From positions 1-5,283 of the forward strand of contig JAKDMR010000173.1 of NCBI GenBank assembly GCA_030452275.1: a stretch of 5,283 nt of DNA. Reading direction: 5' to 3'. Of the stretch, positions 5,178-5,283 are shown piece by piece. Origin of the DNA: Candidatus Nitrosocosmicus sp. (lineage in GTDB: Archaea > Thermoproteota > Nitrososphaeria > Nitrososphaerales > Nitrososphaeraceae). Within the stretch, counting starts at the first letter, position 1. The number at the start of each line of letters is the position of its first letter. Both the position numbers and the translations under genes were made by a program. A model generated the notes under the pieces. The model saw only the letters and a program-made list of their open reading frames with translations, was not told the origin of the DNA and did not search any database.

Positions 5178-5283
5178 CTGAATATTAAATTTTAGCACAA
5201 AAGGTAGAACCCTTATTCATTTAACTACTTCGCTCATATTGGCAAATGTTTCAGCCAAGCTTAAGGTAATCTAACACGAATTT

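Overview
The window looks like an AT-rich archaeal chromosome segment, most probably from a soil ammonia-oxidising member of the Nitrososphaeria (Thaumarchaeota), perhaps close to Nitrosocosmicus. This is an inference. It rests on the type of secreted Asp-box proteins at the left end, the stand-alone Cas4-like nuclease, secreted proteins with Ala-Gln signal cleavage sites, the lack of Shine-Dalgarno sites and TATA-like upstream sequences. No rRNA, tRNA, CRISPR array or complete insertion sequence was found.

Layout. (1) Positions 1-1112, plus strand: two tandem, closely related genes for short secreted Asp-box (sialidase-type repeat) proteins, 6 bases apart. The first has its likely signal peptide in a different frame from its only canonical upstream ATG. 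(2) 1113-1389: convergent gap with no convincing gene. (3) 1390-3925, minus strand: three genes in the order dienelactone hydrolase-like protein (secreted), small staphylococcal-nuclease-like protein (secreted, apparently without its catalytic residues), and a Cas4/RecB-type PD-(D/E)XK nuclease with a four-cysteine Fe-S signature. The gaps are about 95 bases each and contain T-rich tracts, so these are probably separate transcription units. (4) 3926-5283: about 1.36 kb with no intact gene of normal size. It holds protein-like fragments on both strands broken by stops and frameshifts, and a 30-base repeat present twice with one mismatch, 1,065 bases apart. It reads as a decaying, rearranged stretch.

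The genes do not form an obvious pathway. Four of the five gene products appear to be exported, so much of the window serves the cell surface; the Cas4-like nuclease is the only evident cytoplasmic product. The most useful observations are the dead-nuclease candidate, two independent cases of a signal peptide separated from its start codon by a single-base frame change (real frameshift, assembly indel or unusual start), and the near-palindromic dispersed repeat inside the decayed region.
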